Shown here piece by piece: positions 1 to 11,890 of a stretch of DNA of 64,000 nt; the stretch's first letter is position 1, and each line of letters begins with the position of its first letter. The DNA comes from Ampullaceana balthica (taxonomy: Eukaryota; Mollusca; Gastropoda; Lymnaeidae), in assembly GCA_944989445.1 (NCBI GenBank), contig CALYLW010000540.1, forward strand, positions 187,017 to 251,016, read 5' to 3'. A program made the position numbers and the translations under genes. The notes beneath the pieces were generated by a model. That model was not told where the DNA came from, did not search any database, and saw nothing but the letters and a program-made list of their open reading frames with translations.

Positions 1-332
1 CTAACATGGATCAAACAATACAACAAAACAAAAAAAAGAAACTGCTGCCCTCTGTGAAACCAAAGAAAAGATACGTTAATATCTTTGAAATTATGATCTT
101 CTAATCAATTTTTTAAATACATTTTTAAAAAATTATAATTTTTTTTAAATGTATTTAAAAAATTGACTCTTGGCTTTGTGGAGAAGGAAGATTGAATCTC
201 ATCATTTAAAAAAAAATATTTATAAGAATTATTTACTTACTAGGGGCAAGGACCCGGCTTCTCCCGTGTTTAAAATAAGGTTTTCTGTAGAAGCGTACAG
301 TACTGTTTATTTGCATGCAATAAAGGGTACAT

Positions 333-492
333 TTAACTTAAAGCAATGTGATAGACAACATTTTTGGCAGTTCCATTTGGAGTGTGTACAAAAAGATTTT
401 CCTCTTTGCCAACTCTGGAGCAGGCCACATACAACTGTCCATGAGAAAAGCATGGTGTCTGCAAGTCTATACCAGCAATCCCAAGAGACTGA
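333..492 (-). pseudogene. Helitron Pif1-like helicase, C-terminal scrap
   Basis: The minus strand reads a short open stretch containing CFSHGQLYVACSRVGKEENL, followed by a segment ending KNVVYHIALS and a stop at 335-333. The LYVACSRV block is the typical motif VI of Pif1-family helicases, especially those carried by Helitron transposons, where it lies close to the C-terminus. Only about 53 residues remain. Upstream on the same strand (above position 492) the frame runs into unrelated long repeats, so the gene is truncated. A Helitron source is inferred from the helicase type; no Rep domain or Helitron 3' hairpin was identified here. Confidence 0.7.
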
Positions 493-2080
493 GTGATAAT
501 TTATATAATTTCTTTACCTGTTACCATCGCCAAATGGTACTTAACAACCACCGAAAGTTAAATGCTTCTACCTACACGGCCCCCAGTATCTAATATATAT
601 AGAACGAAACCTGTTTAAGAACTTTTCCCATGTAATTTTTGTGTATGTATACCTAAATTTCACGTTATTTGGTTGTATGGATCTTGAATTATTAGGGAAC
701 ATACAAACACACAACAAATGCGTCTTATATGTATAACATTTGGGCCCCCGGCCCCCCAGTTAGTGATACTTTTTTTCGACTGCTACCATCGCGGGAGGGT
801 ACTCAACAACTTTCCAAAGTTTATGTTTGTACCTACAAAGAAAGATGAGGAATTAGTGTTTATTCAGTTTTATATAACCCATATAAGAAAAAAAAACAGT
901 TTTAGGACCCCGGCCACCCATGCGTCAAATTTTTAAAATTATTTTCGCCAATTATCGTCATAAGAGTGTATTCAGCAAGTCCCCAAAGTTATATGCTTCC
1001 ATCTTCACGGGAAGTTGAAGAAATTAGTGTTGAGTCAGTTTTAAATATAAGAAAAAAAACTACATTAGGGCCCCCGGCCCCCCGTAAGTGATAATTTATA
1101 TAATTCTTTACCTGTTACCATCACCAAATGATACTTAACAACCACCGAAAGTTTCATGGTTCTACCAACACGGGAAATATGATAATTTTTATATTTTTAT
1201 TTTTTATAGAGCTCATATCAGGAAAAAAGTACATATTGGGTCCCCTGGCCCCCAGCATCTTATATATATGGAACGAAACCTGTTTAACAACCTTTCTCAT
1301 GTAATTGTGTGTATGTGTACCAAATTTCACGTTATTTGGTTGTCTGGATCTTGAGTTATTAGAGAACAGACTAACATACAACAAATGCGTCTTATATGTA
1401 TAACATTTGGACCCCGGCCCCCCAGTTAGTGATAATTTGTTTTTCGACTGCAACCATCTGGCGAGGATAGTCAACAACTTTCCAAAGTCCATGTTTCTGC
1501 CTACAAAGAAAGATGGGGAATTAGTGTTTATTCAGTTTTATATAGCCCATATAAGAAAAAAAACGGTTTAGGCCCCCGGTCACCCATGAGTGAAAATTTT
1601 GTAATTATTTTTCGCCAGTTATCGTCATAAGAGTGTATTCAGCAAGTTCCCATAGTTTCATGCTTCTACCTTCACGGGAAATTGAAGAATTAGTGTTGAG
1701 TCAGTTTTAAATATAAGAAAAAAAAACTACATTAGGGCCCCCGGCCCCCCGTAAGTTATAATTTATATACTTTTTTTTACCTGTTACCATCGCCAAAACA
1801 ACAACCGAAAGTTTTATGCTTCTACCTACACGGGAAATAGGATAATTTTTATTATTTTTATTTTTTATAGAGCTCATATAAGGAAAAACTACATTTTGGG
1901 CCCCCGGCCCCCAGTATCTTATATATATGGAACTAAACCTGTTTAATAACCTTTCCGGTATAATTTTGTGTATGTGTACCAAATTTCACGTGATTTGGTT
2001 GTCTGGATCTTGAGTTAATAGGGAACATCCAGACATCCAGACAGACGACAGACAACAAAGGCGTCTTATATGTATAGAGA
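485..2080. repeat. Degenerate long tandem repeat with GGGCCCCCGGCCCCCC blocks
   Basis: About two and a half head-to-tail units of roughly 600-670 bp. Landmarks recur in order: 'gtgataatttatataatt' near 485, 1088 and 1752; 'aaatgcgtcttatatgtata' near 716, 1384 and 2061; and the GC block near 742, 1068, 1408, 1732 and 1898. Copies differ by substitutions and small indels, so the array is old. The last unit ends with an 'acagacgacagacaacaa' tail. No coding potential is seen. It abuts the Helitron helicase scrap, so it may be part of a non-autonomous element. Confidence 0.65.
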
Positions 2081-2794
2081 TTTATTTTTGCACGTCAAAT
2101 AGCGATTAACCTTTTGGTAATACTTCGGTCGTGTTATTATGCCGGTCCATTGGGGCATTAGCTTACTTATATGACCTACTTTGAAAATATAAAAATTGGA
2201 TGGTACTGCCATGATTTTTCACAGTAAATATAAACAGCAATTAACTATTTTTAGTGGAAAATTCCATAGTGGGAATCAACAACCCAACCATATAGCGCTC
2301 TGACTGTCTGTTTTGTTTTGAAGACGTTTCTCTCTATATAAAATCTCGAATAACGATCTTACTTTAAACATTTTTAAATGATTAATGTTGCTACTTACAA
2401 TTATTTAAACTGATATAAACTCCCAAGTAACTTGTTGTGGATTATTTTTAAGACGGGGATAGTTTTAAAATAACACACAATAAAATTAATATAGCAAATT
2501 ATACTTTCATTAAAAGTATGTTTAAATATATGCCATTTAATGTGCTTCGCTGTGTGTGGTTGTAGTGTGTGTGTGTAATAATATCCATTTTTTTAAAAAT
2601 GACCTCTAGATAAGAAAAGTTGCAAAACTGAGAAGATTTCCCCTTTCAGCGAACTTGAGATACACCTTAAACAAATAAATTGTATGCTGCAACTCACTTG
2701 AACTTGGAGCTGAGTTTTCTTTGTCTTGATACATTTTCAAAAGAAGAAATGACGGTCCTATGAGCCGGCATTGGAAGTAACGGGCCATCTTCAA
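2081..2794. other. AT-rich stretch, nothing recognised
   Basis: Low-complexity AT-rich DNA with a short GT run near 2561. No exon, repeat family or RNA gene could be supported. Confidence 0.4.
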
Positions 2795-2796
2795 CA

Positions 2797-2935
2797 GTCA
2801 CTGATTGCACTGATGACTGGGCCTCACTTACACTGATCACTGGGCCTCACTTACACTGATTGCACTGAGGACTGGGCCTCACTTACACTGATTGCACTGA
2901 TCACTGGGCCTCACTTACACTGATTGCACTGACCA
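2797..2935. repeat. Short tandem repeat, ACTGGGCCTCACTTACACTG units
   Basis: Four copies of a roughly 22-32 bp unit built from 'ctgggcctcacttacactga', with or without an inserted 'ttgcactga'. Unit lengths vary because the spacer between copies is itself duplicated. Confidence 0.8.
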
Positions 2936-3235
2936 ATGGCCTTACTCACGTGAATACAGACACCTCAAACGAATGGTTTTGTCGTGAAGATAATTCAGCT
3001 AATAGCTACTAGACTAAGGCATCGGATGATGAATCGCAGCGCACAAACTTTCTGAGAACTGCAGAATTTTTAATAGGTTGGTGGTTGAAGGAGGCGGGGC
3101 TGGGGCAGTGGCGCAGGAAGGGTCAGTGCCGTCCTGTGTGTGCTATGAACTTGGTCAACATTTCCAATAAAAAACACAATAACAATTTTTTAAAAAAACT
3201 GCAAATGCCTGAAAAGACAAGAAGTTCAGATCATC

Positions 3236-4277
3236 CCTTAGTGCAGGGGTCGGTAAACCATAACTCGCGAGCCAGATGTGGCTCTATTGATGGCTGCATC
3301 TGGCTCTCAGACAAATGTTTGATTATAAAAAAAAGTTTATTCAGACTCCTTTGAGCTACATGGCTACTAAATATGAAAGTCTAAATAAAGTTAACATTTT
3401 TAAGAAGCAATTTAACTTATTATATGAGCATACTATAAACGTTTAAATCAGTTTTTAAAACTAAATAAAGGTTAACCGGGTAAGAAGAATTCTACATTTT
3501 CTCTAGCATTGTATCCCTAGTAATAGGAATCGAGTTCAAGTGGCGTGCCACTAGGAAAAGAAATTTTCTAATGTAATTGATATACCCCTGTACTACACGT
3601 ATATAGAAATATCATTTAAAGTAAATATATGAATTTAATAGTTTTATCAAAAGTGAAATGAATAGAATATTAAAACGTGTTTCGATCCTCAAATGTTATA
3701 TTTCAATAAATTCTTAAAGGCTTCAAACGAGTAAACATTTAAGTACCACACATCATTAGTGCTAGATCTCATAGAAGTGTAAACTATAGTTTAATGAACT
3801 TTTAAATTAAAGATGCTATCATTAATCTTCTCATCTAAGTTTCTAAGTAAAATTTAATATGAAATACTTCAGCACTGGTGCTTTGTGGTGCGACGCTGAC
3901 GGGAAGAACAATTTCGTTGCACATCCTATATCAGGGGTCGGGAAACCATGGCTCGCATGCCAGATTTGGCTCTATTGATGGATGCATCTGGCTCTCAGAC
4001 AAATGTTCAATTATAAAAAATAAATTTAAAAAATTATTCAGACTCCTTTGATCTACATATTATTTGAATATAAAAACTGCATAACAATGTTATTAAATTG
4101 AATTCATAGACATAATTAGGCCTATTGTACTTTTAGTGTTGAAATCACACAAAATTCACACATTTACTTGAATTTTATTTTTAAATACAATATATGGCTC
4201 TCACAGAATTAATTTTCAAAATATGTGGTGTTTATGGCTCTCTCAGACAAAAAATTTCCCGATCCCAATCCTTAGTG
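3236..4277. mobile_element. Old hAT-type DNA element with 8-bp target duplication
   Basis: The left end reads CAGGGGTCGGTAAACC at 3244. It is flanked by CCTTAGTG at 3236-3243, and the same 8 bp recur at 4270-4277 after a decayed right end (tttcccgatccca). A second end-like copy, caggggtcgggaaacc, lies at 3933, followed by the same 'agccagatttggctctattg' type sequence, so the element is composite or internally duplicated. An 8-bp duplication is the hAT hallmark. No transposase frame remains. A further CAGGGGTCGGGAAAC end occurs just outside at 4345. Confidence 0.7.
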
Positions 4278-4847
4278 CGTCAAAGTTTGTGCGGTGAGCA
4301 CCATGGCATGACATGGGCGGCACTAAATATACTTACCCTAGATCAGGGGTCGGGAAACTTTTTCGGGAAGCATGTTAACCACGTTCCCGCATTTTCCTAA
4401 GATTAGCTATTTTATTCTGAGAAGTGTAGGAGGGGAGGTGGTGGGGGATATTTGGTGATTTCACAGCTCTTGAAATCTATAGACAAAATGAAATTATTAA
4501 TAATTATTAAGGCAGGCCAAAACCTTAAGCGGGGGAGGGGGCGAAACAACGAAAACATCCATTAGTAAACAAATAAATAAGAATGAACATTAAATACAAC
4601 GATCTTATGATTTCGAAGGTTCGTTGACTCAATGAAGTGGTCAGTTAACCCACGAACAATTCACCCGTATCATTAACCTGTGAACCAAAGCATGGTCAAA
4701 GGAGAAGGAGATGTTTTTTGTATATGGTAAAAACAACAGAGAGTTTTTTGGTTTTTTTGTAATTCATTTGTTTGGAATATTAATTTACTCCTTTAAATTG
4801 GATTTAGAGGGTCAGTAAATAGTGGATAGGTTGTATTAACACGTTAA

Positions 4848-5267
4848 ATAATAATAATAATAAATTGATAATTTATATAGCGCTGTATCCCAGCAAGGAG
4901 CCGGGCTCACAGCGCTTTACATGGAGATCATAACATACATTTAATAATAATTTAATTTAACCATTCATACCGTAATAACAACATAAAGGACAGTACATTA
5001 CACATAAGCTACGTTAATCATTAAAAGAAATGTTGTTTCATTAATTTTGTAAATACATTTTGAAAAAATGCGTCTTAAGTGCAGTCTTGAAGGTTTTAGT
5101 AGTTGGAATACTACTAATACTACGGATGTGTAATGGTAGAGAATTCCATGGTTTGGCTGCACAAAAAGAGAATGACCTTTCGCCAAAAGTTTTAGTTCGT
5201 GTCTTAGCAACACAGAGAGCACGTGTGTCTGCAGAAGATCGTAGCTGACGACTGGGTGAGTAGACCG
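4848..5267 (-). mobile_element. 5'-truncated LINE, 3' end only
   Basis: This minus-strand fragment matches the 3' end of the LINE at 62765-64000. It shares the (TAA)n tail, 'atatagcgctgtatccc', 'gggctcacagcgctttacatg' and the last codons of the reverse-transcriptase ORF. Homology stops abruptly at about 5267, after 'gagtagaccgacagaa'. Abrupt 5' truncation is the expected outcome of target-primed reverse transcription. Dead copy. Confidence 0.8.
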
Positions 5268-6232
5268 ACAGAAGTCATATTTAACATGTAGTTTGCAATC
5301 CGTGCACCAAAGAAACCCCTCTGGTCAAGTTCTAATCCCTTTGCAGCATCTGGCTTATCCTGGCACAACTCAAGGGGGAGACCCACGTCATGCTGTGTAT
5401 CAACCGTTTCTAAGCTATGACGTGGACTCAGGGTGCTGACAAAATCCGGACGCTATCGATCGTTTGGGTGGCTATTTATTTCATAATTGATCAACTTCTG
5501 CGTGTCTCCTAGAACAAAATTAAACAACTTTTGTTGTCGGTATATACGTCGGTATATGTTAATATCACTCAGATGGATTGCAAACAAGGTACCAGGAAAC
5601 GAACGCTTAATGGCTCAGGGGTTTGTTGTTTGAAGTCAACAAAGTGGAGACATGTCGTAAACACCCTCCGCAACAGTGAAGTAGGAATAGAGGTTAACAA
5701 CGTCCATTTAAATGGCGGTAATAGACAATATTCCAAATTATTTTGTCTTGATAATGTAATATGACATGCTCAGTGCGGTAAATGCACATCGCGGAATATG
5801 ACTACAGTATGGTTATACTGTACTTGTAAACCAAGGGCAATAAAAATCAGTGAACAAATATGTTGCGTGTATAAATTCGGGATTTGTAATGTTAAGCGGT
5901 CAATGATTACGAATTCCTTGATTAATATTGGATTTGTAACAAATTATATATTTTTGTTTAAAAATGTGTAGAATATCTTTTAAAGTTCAATAAATATATT
6001 TTTAAATATACAATGCATATATAGTAGGCCTATTTCAAAAATATATATTTAAAATTTAGTTTGAAAATAGTCGTGTCTAAGGGTGTTTGGTATAACAATT
6101 ACAGCTTTAAAATTTAGAAGGCAAAAGAGAGATCTATAAAAGAGAGAATGAGTGAACCGCATATGTTAAATCTCATAAGCGCCCGCCCCACGTTTTGAGT
6201 CATATTAATAAATCGAAGTACTTGAACTTTTA
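5268..6232. other. Intergenic, no recognisable gene
   Basis: AT-rich DNA without a supported exon. The small open frames have no recognisable domain. No repeat boundary could be placed. Confidence 0.35.
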
Positions 6233-6233
6233 A

Positions 6234-8130
6234 GGGGCCGTCCATAAATGACGTCACGCGATTTTTGCCGATTTTTGACCCCCTCCCCCCCTCGTCACGC
6301 GACGTCACAAAAACTTAGACCCCCCCCTCTAAAAATACGTCACAAATCTTTGACCCCCCCCCCAAAAAAAAATAACAAAGAAACAAAAAAAAACTGTATT
6401 TTCTATTTGAAAATAAGTATATTTCAAATCACTTTTATTGTCATTTAAGTATTTATTATTTATTTAGTGAAGATCTAAATTGTAATATCGTAACCCGCGT
6501 GAATCATTTTTAAAAAACGTTTAACCGGCCTTCAGAAAACGAACTGTGTTAACATCCTTTGCTTATATTTTATTTTAATGAATACAAATTAAACATTGAC
6601 TATTGATCATCACGGTTAACGTCTTTGTTTAGAAAAAAAAATATTTAAAAATAACATTTTTAAAATGTATTTTTTTTAAAATCCCTCAATTGACTGACGG
6701 GCATCCCGTAAGACAGAGGTCGGCGAACAGAGGTAAATAACCTGAACTGGGGTCAAAAAGGGAATTCTTGGGGGTAATGCAGACTCATTTGGGACATATA
6801 ACATCCACTACAATCCGCTAGATATATTAAAATACGTCATGTGTACGTGTACGCTTGGAACATATGCCCATTATTAAACAGGTTCCTTCCAGAAAATGCA
6901 TTTTTTTAAAAGTTTGACAACTATGTAGATTTCTTACCTACGCACTATATGAAGACACCTAAATCTACCCTACTTTCATTTATATTGACACGAGTGACAC
7001 TAATCTTAATCCACATGACTTGTCTTTATTACGTATCATTTCTGTGATATTTAAAATTAATGCCTTAAAAACTGAGCTAAGAAGAAAAGTTGTTTTGTTC
7101 TCCTCTCGAATTGCAATGTCAAGAATTTGATGCATTCAATAAAGTTAATGAATACTTGACTAATTTTAAATGGGCTCATTTACCATTATATCTAGAACAG
7201 TGCTTCTCATACTTTTTAGTATTGCGGACCAGCAGGAATTTTTTCCATTGTACCAGGGACCGGTGCACTATTTTCCCTGCACTGACAATTTTTTCTGTCC
7301 TTTTTTGAGAACATCTGCGGACCGGCAGCGGTTGGCCCACGGACTGGCATCGGTCCGCGGACCACCACTTTGAGAAGCACTGATCTAGAAGACTAGAATG
7401 GCTGGGGCGTTTTATCAAAAACCATCGAACAATTATATCAAACTTAAAACGTTTTTAATTCTATCAAATAGATTCCCTCCCCCCTCCCCTTTTAAAGAAA
7501 AAGGATATTCCGTGTCGTTTTGACTTAAAATATCTACACATAATCCTATTCAAATCATTTTTAGACACTTGTCATGCTTGTAAAACTCACCAGTAGCATT
7601 TTCGGGGGGGGAGGGGTGGGGGTGCTAAAGACGCTCCCCCAAATCCCTGAGTCACGTGAGCAGGACCTAGAGTCTGGGGGGGGGTAACGCATACATAAAA
7701 TTGTATATTTTGTGGTAACGGGCATGAGAGAACCAAACGGAGCTGCGGTTAGATCACAAATGCTTTGATGTCAACATCAAACGACGCAGTGTAACAATTT
7801 CATATGTTATCTTGTGGATTCTCAAACTTAAGGATTATAATTAGATTTAATTTTCGTGTCTTGATAGCATACGCCAACCAGCGTCTGATGGCCTACCGAC
7901 CAGCACATTGAGAAGCACTGATTTTTTTTGAAAAAAAAAGAGAAAAAAAAGTCATTAAATAAATTGTAAGCGACCAAATATTTCAGTGGACGTTTTATTT
8001 AAAGTTACCCTTTTGATGTGACGTCACATTTCTTCAACCCCCCTCCCTCCCCCTCGTCACGCAACGTCACACAAGTGTGACCCCCCTCCCCCCCCCCTTA
8101 GGTGCGTGACGTCATTTATGGACGGCCCCT
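6234..8130. mobile_element. TGACGTCA-ended MITE, split by ~1.4 kb of insertions
   Basis: The left terminus is GGGGCCGTCCATAAATGACG, and the right terminus, at 8102-8130, is its inverted complement (gtgacgtcatttatggacggcccct). Comparison with the intact ~420-bp copy at 14409-14829 shows this copy is interrupted from about 6530 to 7945, including a hAT MITE at 7199-7382. The termini include the CRE-like palindrome TGACGTCA and purine/pyrimidine runs. No protein is encoded. Confidence 0.8.
7191..7390. mobile_element. hAT MITE (CAGTGCTTCTCA ends) with 8-bp duplication
   Basis: Ends CAGTGCTTCTCATAC and TTTGAGAAGCACTG are imperfect inverted repeats. The same ATCTAGAA octamer flanks both sides (7191-7198 and 7383-7390). 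Internal 'ggaccggtgc' and 'ggtccgcggacc' motifs are shared with the copy at 15391-15583. No coding content. Confidence 0.85.
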
Positions 8131-8136
8131 AATAGG

Positions 8137-8208
8137 TAAATTTATAATATAAAAAAACAGGGTATTAGTAGGCCTACTAATACCCTGTTTTTTTATATTA
8201 TAAATTTA
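8137..8208. repeat. 72-bp perfect palindrome
   Basis: Positions 8137-8172 are exactly complementary in reverse to 8173-8208, with no spacer and the centre at AGG|CCT. The inner part, aaacagggtattagtaggcc, is also the outer part of the much larger palindrome at 35361-35700, so the two are related insertions. Confidence 0.9.
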
Positions 8209-8450
8209 GCTATTGAAAATAATCAATACTGTTAGTTATGTCTCATATATAAGGGATTTATAGTCAAAAACTTTGTTTTTTTCGGGTTTGTTTTATTTAT
8301 TTCCATCCCACCACGCTTGTCAACTGTGATTCTTCGACCCCAGCGAGGGTCATTCGTCATGCTCATTTGAACATGGTCGTTTAGGAGAAATATATATATT
8401 TAGATAATAGACAGGAAAACTCATTTGAAACAGTGTCTTATCGCTATTAC

Positions 8451-8848
8451 GGGCCGTCCATAAATAACGTCTCGCACCTAGGGGGAGGGGGTCATCATAT
8501 TTGTGACGATGTATGATGAGGGGGAGGGGGGAGTTTAAGAATTGTGACGTCATGTCGAAAACCGCTGCTGTAAATCAAAGTTCTACTTAAATATTCGATT
8601 TCTTACTATTTATTTTATGACGTTTTACATGGATTCACGCGTGTTACGATATTAGTGTGCAGCCTTACAGTAAATGACAAGGTGATTTGAAATATGCTCA
8701 TTTTCAAATAGAAAAAACATTTTTAGGTGAGGGGGGGGGGTGTCACAGCTGTGTGACGTCATAATGGAAGGGGGTCTAAGTTTTTGTGACGAAGTGTGGG
8801 GAGGGGGGTAAAAATCGGCAAAAATCGTGCCACGTCATTTATCGGACA
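8451..8848. mobile_element. TGACGTCA-ended MITE, inverted copy
   Basis: Starts GGGCCGTCCATAAATAACGT and ends ccacgtcatttatcggacat. The interior matches the copy at 14409-14829 in the opposite orientation (for example 'attcacgcgtgttacgatatta' type sequence), with G-rich runs in place of C-rich runs. Non-coding. Confidence 0.75.
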
Positions 8849-9029
8849 TTGGTAATTTTAGACCACGAAAACAATATCAGTGCTAGCTTAAAACGTAAAA
8901 GGAATGTTCATAGAAAATGTTCACTGTTTAAAGCCCAGGATCAGTCAGTCAATGTATTTTTTTATAGCTGAGAGGTATTATTTGACTATTAACTATGTTT
9001 ATATTTTTGACCTACTAATACGTATTTTT

Positions 9030-9513
9030 TAAATCCTTAATATTAACTCGTGGTGTCTGGTTGCTTGATTGTCTGTCGCCATAACTTTGGATCGATTTTT
9101 AACCCACTTCCTCGTAATCTAGCGATCTGAAATTTTGCAGGCAGACTCGTGCCGATGATAAAAACGATGTATCAAAATTTCAGATCGATCACATGTACTG
9201 TACTTAAATTATTGAATTTTTAGATTATTTTATTTATCTCTATGTATCATGTTATTTTTTGAGATAGAGTGTAAGGGTGCGCATTATATTGAACAACCTT
9301 TCTGTCGCGCAATAAGGTGCGTATTTTATTGACAACAATTTTATAAACATATTCCTGATCGGTGCGCATTATATTAAACATGTTTTACGACACAACTGCA
9401 ATTTTGTATTTTTGGATGGTCTTGCGCTGCGTATTATAATGAACATTCTGTTAGTTACGTCTCGCACATAAAGGATTTAAAGTCAAAAACTTTGTTTTTT
9501 ACGGGGTTTTTTT
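9030..9513 (+). repeat. Dispersed ~490-bp repeat, copy 1
   Basis: Shares landmarks in order with 57620-58112: 'ttaactcgtggtgtctg', 'cacttcctcgtaa', 'gaaattttgcaggcag', 'cctttctgtcgcgcaataag' and 'acataaaggattta'. Both copies are in the same orientation. Internally it repeats a 'gtgcgcattatatt' / 'ggtgcgtatttta' motif several times. No ORF. Possibly a non-autonomous transposon, but its ends were not resolved. A scrap of its 3' part lies at 8226-8290. Confidence 0.75.
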
Positions 9514-9848
9514 AACTATAAAATTAATTTATTTAAGCACGTCATCAACAAAAAATTTCAATTTAAATGTATCATGTAAATCTCGATACCACAACATATT
9601 ATCCTTCTAAGCTAATTTCTCTCGCCTCGGTTCTATTGAAACTAAAGGATAGAAGAGAAAATACACTCGACTCAAGTGTTTAATAACCTCATTACAGATT
9701 TAGTCATTTTGGGCCGCTTGAAGTTAAAGCTCAATATCACCAAAAATTGTCTTTTCCCGCTTGGGACTTAGGAGGAATTACCACAAACATTTTCAACTTG
9801 CTATGATTTTGTGGTTCGCTTGAGATCACGCGATAAGCAAGTCGGACA

Positions 9849-10712
9849 GCGAGTGGTTGTTGGCTTTTATATCTATAGATAACTGTGAGTGGTGGTTGGC
9901 TTTTATATCTATAGATAACAGTGAGTGGTGGTTGGCTTTTATATCTATAGATAACAGTGAGTGGTGGTTGGCTTTTATATCTATAGATAACAGTGAGTGG
10001 TTGTTGGCTTTTATATCTATAGATAACAGTGAGTGGTGGTTGGCGTTTATGTCTATAGATAACAGTGAGTGGTGGTTGGCTTTTATATCTATAGATAACA
10101 GTGAGTGGTGGTTGGCTTTTATATCTATAGATAACAGTGAGTGGTTGTTGGCTTTTATATCTATAGATAACAGTGAGTGGTGGTTGGCGTTTATGTCTAT
10201 AGATAACAGTGAGTGGTGGTTGGCTTTTATATCTATAGATAACAGTGAGTGGTGGTTGGCGTTTATATCTATAGATAACAGTGAGTGGTTGTTGGCTTTT
10301 ATATCTATAGATAACAGTGAGTGGTGGTTGGCTTTTATATCTATAGATAACAGTGAGTGGTGGTTGGCGTTTATGTCTATAGATAACAGTGAGTGGTGGT
10401 TGGCTTTTATATCTATAGATAACAGTGAGTGGTGGTTGGCGTTTATGTCTATAGATAACAGTGAGTGGTGGTTGGCGTTTATGTCTATAGATAACAGTGA
10501 GTGGTGGTTGGCGTTTATGTCTATAGATAACAGTGAGTGGTGGTTGGCGTTTATGTCTATAGATAACAGCGAGTGGTTGTTGGCTTTTATATCTATAGAT
10601 AACAGTGAGTGGTGGTTGGCTTTTATATCTATAGATAACAGTGAGTGGTGGTTGGCGTTTATATCTATAGATAACAGTGAGTGGTGGTTGGCGTTTATGT
10701 CTATAGATAACA
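9849..10712. repeat. 36-bp minisatellite, 24 copies
   Basis: Twenty-four uninterrupted 36-bp units (864 bp) of the form gtgagtggtggttggc followed by a block containing the palindrome TATCTATAGATA. The variable sites are gct/gcg, ata/atg and tgg/ttg. Early units follow a four-unit higher-order pattern. Because 36 is a multiple of 3, the array stays open in one plus-strand frame and two minus-strand frames, giving apparent 295-345 residue proteins with a 12-residue repeat. These are most likely by-products of the array, with no splice or start context supporting a gene. Confidence 0.95.
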
Positions 10713-10714
10713 AT

Positions 10715-11890
10715 CACATCCTGAAACTACGTCCTTTAAAACTAGCAAGTCTTAGTTTAACAAAAAAAAGTTTAAGACTTACAACGCGAGTAAGGTATAC
10801 TTTAGCCAATTCGATCATCTTCACATGTTGCTTCTCGTATACAGTTCTCAAGACTTTGATAAAAAAAAATAATGATAATCTTCAAGTCAAATAGTCAAAT
10901 CAGTTTTCATGTGGTGAATGACTTGATTAGACAATATATCTGTTGTTGCCCTCTAACCCTGTCAGGATCCAGGTGATGGCTAAAATTAGCAGTTCCCATG
11001 ATTTCCGAGTTAGCACTGTCAACGATTCCTTTGCGGCCATAGAAAACAACCATACACCATAGGTGAGGCTGGTCTAGAGCAGCGCAGAGCGACTTTCTTC
11101 TAGAAATGAGTATTGGGTAGAAAGTTATAGTCTACGATGAGATTTCGGTGACAGATCTCTTTAATATTTAAAAAAAAAGAAAAAAAAATGTTGTTGTTGT
11201 TTTTTAGGGTAAAAATGGCAGAATCACTGGGGTCATTCACTAGATTCTTGTGTGCGCGTGATGAGTTGTCTTCATCGTGGTAAATCGTAAGATTGCTGCG
11301 ACGGGCTTGTTGTTACTCCGTAACTTGTTAGACTTTTGTTTTACCCTTGCCCTTCACTCGTCCTTTGGCCAGAGATTCGATAAATAAATATGAATCATGG
11401 CCCAGCGTGGATGGACCCATGTGAAGATTGTGATTATTGATAAAATGATGAAAACATCAGATATATCCGTGTAGCTGATTTTGTTCGAGAAACGCACGCT
11501 TCTCGTGCTCACATGCAGAGTGGATAACGGCAATGCCCGTTGGGTGGAGATTTCAAAAGACAGTTGACCGAGCACATCAAGGTTGGAATCATCTAAATGA
11601 AGTTTAGATTGCAGAATTTTCCCCCTCTAATCGCGTCGTTGATGTTCTTCAATCTTTAGTAATAATAAAACAAGTTTTGCTCATATTTACAATGTCCAAA
11701 CAGATTGCGTATTTATGGCCGTCCTTCATGATGCTGGGAAGTCTGCTATTGCTGAGACATGTGCTGAGGACTGCCTTCAGATAATAAGAGTTACAGTTAA
11801 GTTCGAGTTAAACCTAAAGAAGAATTCACTAAGTGACCGTTTTATATAGATTCTGATAATCCTAATTTCCCCAAAAAGCTCTTCATATGA
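10715..11890. other. Intergenic, nothing recognised
   Basis: Mixed-composition DNA. Small open frames show no known domain, and no repeat ends were found. Confidence 0.35.

Noticed and set aside
9849..10712. CRISPR array
   Set aside because: Repeats are contiguous with no unique spacers, in a clearly eukaryotic genome.
9737..10894. Three long repetitive open frames over the minisatellite as protein genes
   Set aside because: They exist only because a stop-free 36-bp unit is tandemly repeated. Both strands are open at once, and there is no splice or start context.
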